Assembly: GCA_902775485.1 (NCBI GenBank)
Contig: CACYMJ010000001.1
Span: forward strand, 1 to 64,000
Length of the DNA: 64,000 nucleotides
Reading direction: 5' to 3'
From: an uncultured Lachnospiraceae bacterium
GTDB lineage: Bacteria; Bacillota; Clostridia; Lachnospirales; Lachnospiraceae
Position numbers and translations under genes: made by a program. Under the pieces are notes generated by a model. It searched no databases, was not told where the DNA came from, and saw only the letters and a list, made by a program, of their open reading frames with translations. This document shows, piece after piece, positions 63,489 to 64,000 of this stretch; the stretch's first letter is position 1, and each line of letters opens with the position of its first letter.

Positions 63489-64000
63489 ATATTTTTTAAA
63501 ATCTCAATAAGATAATCGTATACACGTTGCGTGCTCGATATTGAAAGATGTTCCTTCGGTGTATGGATATTGGCTATGTCAGGTCCTATGGATATTATAT
63601 CCACTCCTTCCATCTTCCTGAAAAATACACCGCATTCAAGACCGGCATGAAAGCCCCTGAGTTTGGGGTTTTTCCCGAACATGCGCTGATATATGTCAAA
63701 AGCGGTCTTGCGAAGCTGTGAATCGGATACAAACTCCCATGCAGGATAATCATATTCTTCAATATACCGGCCTCCGATCGTCTCTATAAGGTATTCGATC
63801 TTATCGGCAAGAGCTTCTTTTTCGGATTCTGCAAGACTTCTCATATTTATGATCAATGAAAATGTACTGTCTGTCAGTTTCATTATCCCGCAGTTAAGAC
63901 TCGTTCTGACAAGTCCGTCATTTTTGCGGCTCATTTTGATTATACCGTCCGGAACAGTATTGAGAAGAAAACCGATACGTCTCTTGGATTCGGGATCAAG
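63485..64000 (-). CDS. pepD: aminoacyl-histidine dipeptidase PepD, C-terminal part
   Basis: The frame stays open to the window edge (LDPESKRRIGFLLNTVPDG precedes the first internal Met), so the gene continues beyond 64000. The visible 171 codons belong to the M20-type metallopeptidase PepD. They include FHAGLECGVFFRK, with a metal-ligand glutamate, and SIGPDIANIHTPKEHLSISS, with the conserved histidine. It cleaves dipeptides such as those with a C-terminal histidine and is the first visible gene of this operon. Confidence 0.9.
   Translation of the reverse strand, partial: LDPESKRRIGFLLNTVPDGIIKMSRKNDGLVRTSLNCGIMKLTDSTFSLIINMRSLAESEKEALADKIEYLIETIGGRYIEEYDYPAWEFVSDSQLRKTAFDIYQRMFGKNPKLRGFHAGLECGVFFRKMEGVDIISIGPDIANIHTPKEHLSISSTQRVYDYLIEILKNI

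Noticed and set aside
1-64000. CRISPR arrays, tRNA or rRNA genes, insertion sequences
   Set aside because: Reading the intergenic regions showed no regularly spaced repeats, cloverleaf sequences or transposase frames.

Overview
The window reads as chromosomal DNA from a strict anaerobe of the class Clostridia, most like the Lachnospiraceae; the genus cannot be fixed from the sequence alone. Pointers are the Firmicutes-type rplU-prp-rpmA-obg block with a cleavable L27 N-terminus, a lexA/yneA-like divergent SOS locus with Gram-positive LexA boxes, a GGGtGRT protein with its NifU-like partner, an [FeFe]-hydrogenase-like sensor, ferredoxin-type redox proteins, and the HlyD-like/YggS/SepF cluster. 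Coding density is very high. No gap between genes exceeds about 260 bp, the largest being the lexA control region. I see no tRNA, rRNA, CRISPR array, insertion sequence or prophage.

Layout. 1-10.4 kb (+): end of an amino-acid ABC importer, topoisomerase III, the NifU-like/GGGtGRT pair, alanine racemase, then L21 leader-rplU-prp-rpmA-terminator-obgE-yhbY-nadD-yqeK-rsfS. 10.5-13.6 kb: lexA (-) faces a LysM-bearing YneA-like gene (+) across a cluster of LexA boxes; a tyrosine recombinase and a TtcA-like tRNA thiolase follow (-). 13.7-15.8 kb (+): a small membrane protein, diaminopimelate dehydrogenase and a DUF1445 protein. 15.8-21.0 kb: three signalling genes (Cache-GGDEF cyclase, hydrogenase-like/chemoreceptor fusion, hybrid histidine kinase). 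21.2-28.8 kb: a C-GCAxxG-C-C protein, dtd, an AI-2E family exporter, a cytidylate-kinase-like protein, and ilvB-ilvN-ilvN-ilvC with two regulatory subunits.

28.9-43.1 kb (-): rluD-like, lspA, aroB; sepF, yggS, HlyD-like; a small P-loop protein; then the cell-shape cluster mreB-mreC-mreD-mrdA-minC-rodA-mgsA-dacF. Within it mrdA (PBP2) is interrupted by a frameshift with apparent loss of roughly 35-40 codons, and minD/minE are absent between minC and rodA. 43.1-53.5 kb (-): a methionine gamma-lyase-like enzyme, miaA, mutL, mutS, RNase E/G and the TIGR03936/TIGR03960 pair. 53.6-54.4 kb: an isolated secreted protein with InlB-type repeats. 54.5-59.3 kb (-): a compact histidine operon in which hisZ and hisG are one gene, and hisI-hisE carry a degenerate HisF-like N-terminal domain. 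59.4-64.0 kb (-): a tightly overlapping operon of pepD (partial), an rRNA m5C methyltransferase, a HAD phosphatase, a membrane protein, a RluA-type pseudouridine synthase and recU.

Most of the window is housekeeping. The most unusual points are the two histidine-gene fusions, the hydrogenase-like chemoreceptor, the broken PBP2 beside a minC that has lost its partners, and the multi-box SOS control region with a LexA box in the spacer of each divergent promoter.
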